DNA of 40,297 nucleotides from a virus. Below the pieces are notes generated by a model. That model was given only the letters and a program-made list of their open reading frames with translations, did not search any database and was not told the origin of the DNA. Made by a program: the position numbers and the translations under genes. This document shows, piece by piece, positions 36,459 through 40,297 of the stretch. The stretch covers positions 1-40,297 of IMG/VR virus record IMGVR_UViG_3300045051_000594. One strand, given 5' to 3'. Numbering within the stretch: position 1 is the stretch's first letter; each line of letters opens with the position of its first letter.

Positions 36459-39400
36459 GTGAGCGCGCCCACACTGTTCATACCGATTGACGGGACCTGG
36501 GCCGCGGAGCTCGCAGCCCGTACCGCCATCACCACCGGCGCCGCCGCCTGGAAGTTGGAAATAGACCCGGACGGCTACGGATACGACAACTACACCGGGA
36601 CCCTGGACAACAACAAACTGAACGTGAGCGGGCACGCCGGGGTATTCGAAGGCGCCGAGGCCAGTGAGTGTCAGTTTGTGCTGCGCAACGCGGACGAGAC
36701 CTTTGCCGAGGGTGACCTGGGCGGCTGCGCGGTGCGGGTGTGGGCAAAGATAGGGGCCGCGGACTATCTCCAGGTGTTCCAGGGCTTCATCGACGCCCCT
36801 GGGGCCTCGCGGACTAAGAACAGCTTCATGGACGACGTGGTGGCGTTCACCGCGCACGACCTGCTGAAATCAAAGGGCGTGCGGCGGCACTGTCTCTCCG
36901 AGGCCCTGGTGGGCTTCAAGGTATGTGACAGCGGCACCCCCAGCGCATCACTGGTGCACCGCCTGGCCGCGCGCATGGGGCTCTCTAGCTCTGACCTGGA
37001 AGTGGTGGACGTGGACCTGACCAAGGACTACGTGGGCACCAGCGTGGACGACCTGGCCCTGGCGGAGCTCCAGGACCTGACCGCGCAACACGGGGCTTTC
37101 CTGGGCGTGCGGTACGACGGCAAGCTGCGGTTCATAGTGTGGACGGCCGCGGAGTGGAACGCGGCTACCCCGGAGTATGTGTTCGGCGGGGACCTGGCCG
37201 TGGCGGACCCTAACGCTCATTGGGGCTGGCAGGGCGTGGGCGGGGAGGTGTTCTGCAATCGGGCGGTGACTGAGTTTTCCCGCTGGGAAGTACTGACAGC
37301 GGGCTCTGTGGTGTACAAGAATTACGATGACTGGGATGAGCTCACCGGGCAGAACGCCATCACCGTGGGGGCGGGCAAGTACTGGCCTGGCGGGGACGAC
37401 GGCACCGACGACCTGGCCCTGGGCCGCCTGGAGTACGGCTACAAGGGCGAGCGCTACCCCGTGGGCATTTCCATCATCACCCCCACGGTGGGGGCCACCG
37501 GATCCGGCAGCGACATAGAAAGCAGCGGGGGCGTGCTGACCCTCGTTTCTTTCAACGGATCGACGGGCGACACCCGGCAGAACGTGGACAGCTCCGAAAT
37601 CATCCTGCACAACGCCACGGGCAGCACCGTGACCATTACCAAACTGCAGGTGCGCGGCACCCCGCTGCGGGAGAAAAGCAAAAACCGCGTGGAGTACGTG
37701 GATCCCACCATGGGGGACGAGGCCCTGGAGGTGCGCCGGGAGATACCGGGCAAGTATGCGTGCACCGTGGACCAGGCCAAATCGACGGTCAAGCGCTGGG
37801 TGGACTGGGGCCGCGAGGGCCGAAAGCAGTACCGGGTCACCGCGGATTTCACCCCGCACGTGCAATGCGGGGCCCTGGTGGAATGGCAACCCGAGGGCGG
37901 GATTGACGTGGTGTGCCAGGTGGTGGGCTATCAGCATCACAGCGAGGGCCCGCACACCCTGACCCGCACGGAGCTGGAGCTGGTGGAGCGCGTGGACAAG
38001 AGCGACGCCGGCGGCGGGACCCTGGCGCAGGCCTCCCCGGGCGGGGAGGTCCCGTCCAGCATTTCGAAGGAAATCCCCGACGTTGCCGACGCCCTGACCC
38101 ATGCGGAGGACCAGGCGGGATACGACGCCGCGGGTGGCACCACCACCCCCGACACCCCGACAATCACCAGCGTCGAGGGCCGCGGGCGTGACCTGGTGAT
38201 ATGGTGGGACCGCCAGCTGGAGCTCACAAACCTGGACCACTATGAGCTCCAGGTGAGCGACGATCCGGACGCAATTGACTACCCCGACGCGGTGAGCTGG
38301 TACGAGCTGGAGTTTAGCGGATCGGACTGGAAGGGCGCGCTGGATGAAGTGTCAGACTTCCCCGCGGAGATAGCGGTACATACGAACATTCCGCTGCTGG
38401 GCACCACCGAGGACCCCCTGGAGCGGACGCTGTTCTATCGCGTGCGGCGCGTGACCAAGGCCGCGGTGCTGGGCGACTGGAGCACCGCGGTGGCCGGGAC
38501 CGCCACCCCCAAGGAGACCGGGGATATGGCTGCCCGATCGGTGACCGCTGAGAAGCTGACCGCGGGCCTCATCAACGCGCTGATAGCGGAAATCACGCAG
38601 TACCTGCAGGTGTCTGATGCTGGGATAGTCGGGCAGACCTTCACGGGGAGCCCGGGACTGGGTGCGCAGCGCGCGCGGCTGTACCGCAACGGCCTGATAA
38701 TCGAAACGTACGACGGGACCACGCCCTACGACGAGGCTGGGTGGCAGGTGTCTCTCCAGCTGGGCGGAGATGAGAACGGCGGCTTTTACCCCCTGCTGCA
38801 GGCCCGCGGATTGATCGCGGTGGGGGGCACCGCGGACGACGCCCTGCTGGGCCTGGGCGACACGATACCTGCGGGGGCCTTTCGATTTTCCTTTGACGAC
38901 ACGCTCAATGACCAATTCAGCAGCAACCCGTGGACGCAGACAGCTGGCGAGTACACCGCTACCAGCAAATACGGGACCAAGGCCTGGCGCAGCACCGCGG
39001 GCAACACGGGCACCCTGGCCGATGCGGACGCGCATGGCATCACCTTCGCGGCGCCCTGGGGTATCGACGCTTGGCTGGATGTCACCAGCTACCAGGACGA
39101 GGACATATTGAAGCTGGAGGCGGTGGCGCCTGACGCCACGATTGTGGACAGCGGCGAGGAAACACCGTCCACAAGCATACAGACCGGGAGCCTGAGTCAA
39201 GCTACGCCGGGATTTGTGACCATGCTCACCGACACGGTGGGGGTGCGCTGTCACAGCCGCAAGTATACGTCGGGCAGCAACTGGGTCACCGCTTTTGTGG
39301 TGACGCCCTTCACAATAGAGACGGACGGGACGTGCAGCTATGGTGCGCCGGTGGAGGTGTACAACTGGACGCTGGCGAGCGGGGCCGGCACACAGCCCAG

Positions 39401-40297
39401 CATCCAGTATTACCTGCCGTCCGTGACGCGGCTGACGGATACTGAGTTTGTTGTTTCCGGTCTCTTGCAACGGTCGAGCGTGACCATTGGGCTGCCGGAG
39501 GCTGGCCGGTTCTGCCTGGTCAAGTGCACCACGGACGGAGTGACGGTCACAGCTGACGCCAGCACCACCCATGCGCTGGCCGGCACGGGCATGGGGACGT
39601 ACAAGGGCATGTTCATCACGCGCCTGGACGATACCACGATACTGGAGGTGTCGTGGCAAACCGGGGAGAACGTGAAGGCGCGGGTGTGGGATAACACCCT
39701 GGCCCTGCTGGGCGGGCCCACCGACGTTTTCACCCCCACCGGGACCGGGGTGCGCCTGGGTGGGGTGGCCACCGTGTCGAGCTCCAAGGCCATCATGGCC
39801 GTGAATCACAATTCAGCTAAAAGTCAGACCGTGGTGGGGATCGGGTGGGACGGGGCCACAATCACCGCGAGCGCCGCGGCCCTGAATCTGGTGGCCGCGG
39901 CAGGTGTCTCCCCGGGGCTGTGGGTTTCCGAGTTGAACAGCACCAGCGTGATAGCTGCCTACGTTGACGGCGACGCTGGGTTTATCAAAATGAAGGTGGT
40001 TTCGATCGACGGCAGCCTGGTATTGTCTGCGGGCGCTGCCCTGACCACCGACATTGACGATAGCCTGGGGCAAAACGGCATGGGCGGTGTGGTGCGGATA
40101 TCGGCAATAGATGGGCAGGAGGTGGTTGTTCTCTCCGGGGCGGCGTTAGATGGGGGTGTGCGCCACAATTATATGCTCTGGGCTAAGAGCAACGCCGGGA
40201 CGCTGGCGCAGTTTGGCGCAACCAAGGACCTGGGGACGCCGGTTGGCCCCCAGCACCAGCCGTGCCTGGCGCAAGCACAGGGGCGCGTGCAGACTTG
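36459..40297 (+). CDS. Tail tip hub/fibre protein, N-terminal part (continues to 1878)
   Basis: GTG 36459 follows AAAGGGGACC. The frame stays open for 1,279 codons to the window end and continues across the circular junction to 1878, total about 1,831 residues. Residues ~1-550 look like a tail hub (beta-rich, KVCDSG, LAELQDLTAQHGAFLGVRYDGKLRF). A fibronectin type III-like domain lies near 565-687 (ITSVEGRGRDLVIWWDRQLELTNLDHYELQV ... FYRVRRVTK). Next is an EKLTAGLINALIAEITQYLQV helix typical of tip-to-fibre transitions, then beta-sandwich-like repeats with FDDTLNDQFSS. Fusion of hub and fibre in one chain is common in siphophages. It probably determines host binding. Confidence 0.85.
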   Translation, partial: MSAPTLFIPIDGTWAAELAARTAITTGAAAWKLEIDPDGYGYDNYTGTLDNNKLNVSGHAGVFEGAEASECQFVLRNADETFAEGDLGGCAVRVWAKIGAADYLQVFQGFIDAPGASRTKNSFMDDVVAFTAHDLLKSKGVRRHCLSEALVGFKVCDSGTPSASLVHRLAARMGLSSSDLEVVDVDLTKDYVGTSVDDLALAELQDLTAQHGAFLGVRYDGKLRFIVWTAAEWNAATPEYVFGGDLAVADPNAHWGWQGVGGEVFCNRAVTEFSRWEVLTAGSVVYKNYDDWDELTGQNAITVGAGKYWPGGDDGTDDLALGRLEYGYKGERYPVGISIITPTVGATGSGSDIESSGGVLTLVSFNGSTGDTRQNVDSSEIILHNATGSTVTITKLQVRGTPLREKSKNRVEYVDPTMGDEALEVRREIPGKYACTVDQAKSTVKRWVDWGREGRKQYRVTADFTPHVQCGALVEWQPEGGIDVVCQVVGYQHHSEGPHTLTRTELELVERVDKSDAGGGTLAQASPGGEVPSSISKEIPDVADALTHAEDQAGYDAAGGTTTPDTPTITSVEGRGRDLVIWWDRQLELTNLDHYELQVSDDPDAIDYPDAVSWYELEFSGSDWKGALDEVSDFPAEIAVHTNIPLLGTTEDPLERTLFYRVRRVTKAAVLGDWSTAVAGTATPKETGDMAARSVTAEKLTAGLINALIAEITQYLQVSDAGIVGQTFTGSPGLGAQRARLYRNGLIIETYDGTTPYDEAGWQVSLQLGGDENGGFYPLLQARGLIAVGGTADDALLGLGDTIPAGAFRFSFDDTLNDQFSSNPWTQTAGEYTATSKYGTKAWRSTAGNTGTLADADAHGITFAAPWGIDAWLDVTSYQDEDILKLEAVAPDATIVDSGEETPSTSIQTGSLSQATPGFVTMLTDTVGVRCHSRKYTSGSNWVTAFVVTPFTIETDGTCSYGAPVEVYNWTLASGAGTQPSIQYYLPSVTRLTDTEFVVSGLLQRSSVTIGLPEAGRFCLVKCTTDGVTVTADASTTHALAGTGMGTYKGMFITRLDDTTILEVSWQTGENVKARVWDNTLALLGGPTDVFTPTGTGVRLGGVATVSSSKAIMAVNHNSAKSQTVVGIGWDGATITASAAALNLVAAAGVSPGLWVSELNSTSVIAAYVDGDAGFIKMKVVSIDGSLVLSAGAALTTDIDDSLGQNGMGGVVRISAIDGQEVVVLSGAALDGGVRHNYMLWAKSNAGTLAQFGATKDLGTPVGPQHQPCLAQAQGRVQT
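40077..40297. repeat. Right copy of terminal overlap
   Basis: This is the second copy of the 221-base redundancy and lies wholly inside the long tail gene. It reads AAT TAT (Asn-Tyr) at 40167-40172 where the left copy reads CAT CAT (His-His). Both differences fall at first codon positions and change the protein. The length is far above chance and matches assembly overlap of a circular map. A fixed short direct terminal repeat is possible but less likely, because the overlap lies inside a coding region. Confidence 0.95.

Noticed and set aside
1-40297. CRISPR arrays, insertion sequences, integrase and attachment sites
   Set aside because: No regularly spaced repeats, transposase-like or integrase-like genes, or att-type repeats were seen. 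The 21919 tRNA-like element has no integrase or second copy to suggest an attachment site.

Overview
The window is a complete, circularly permuted tailed-phage genome. Bases 40077-40297 repeat bases 1-221 with two mismatches, so the unit length is about 40,076 bp and the window ends cut one very long tail gene. Every convincing gene is on the + strand. Genes are tightly packed, often with 4-bp ATGA/GTGA overlaps, and about one third start with GTG or TTG. DNA is roughly two-thirds G+C by eye, ribosome sites are AGGAGG-like, and Leu is mostly CTG. This points to a high-GC bacterial host that cannot be named from the sequence. No integrase, repressor, transposase or reverse transcriptase is visible, so a virulent headful-packaging siphophage is the simplest reading.

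Layout: 1-1878 is the 3' part of the tail tip/fibre gene. Positions 1878-5219 form a lysis-type cassette: small membrane proteins, an SLT-like transglycosylase and a C39-like cysteine peptidase, closed by an intrinsic terminator. Positions 5283-7292 are a control region with small unknown genes, three copies of a two-hairpin leader and a second terminator. Positions 7293-13841 carry recombination and replication genes: ERF annealing protein, coiled-coil protein, PD-(D/E)XK nuclease, DnaQ-like exonuclease, HNH protein, and a winged-helix initiator whose linker-coding DNA holds iteron-like repeats. Positions 13936-19987 hold a ParB/KorB-like protein, a RuvC-like resolvase, two tandem ParB-fold proteins, a Lar-like zinc protein and several unknowns. 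Positions 19977-23130 are accessory: an odd-composition gene, an HNH protein, two DNA methyltransferases and a tRNA-like element overlapping the second methyltransferase.

Positions 23135-40297 are the virion module. Packaging and head genes are of Mu type: small and large terminase, portal fused to a MuF domain, GpI-like protease/scaffold, GpT-like capsid, gp36-like and GpG-like connectors. They are joined to a long non-contractile tail: tube, tail chaperone pair with a -1 frameshift site, 555-residue tape measure and a tip protein of about 1,831 residues. No sheath gene is seen. A Rossmann-type, sialyltransferase/DUF115-like enzyme sits directly behind the capsid gene.

No phage DNA polymerase or replicative helicase is recognisable, so the initiator probably recruits host machinery. 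ERF, the exonucleases and RuvC would handle recombination and branched DNA before headful packaging, and the methyltransferases probably protect the DNA. The most notable signals are the repeated structured leaders, the in-gene origin candidate, the frameshift site, the dual-coding tRNA-like element and the enzyme inserted in the capsid operon.
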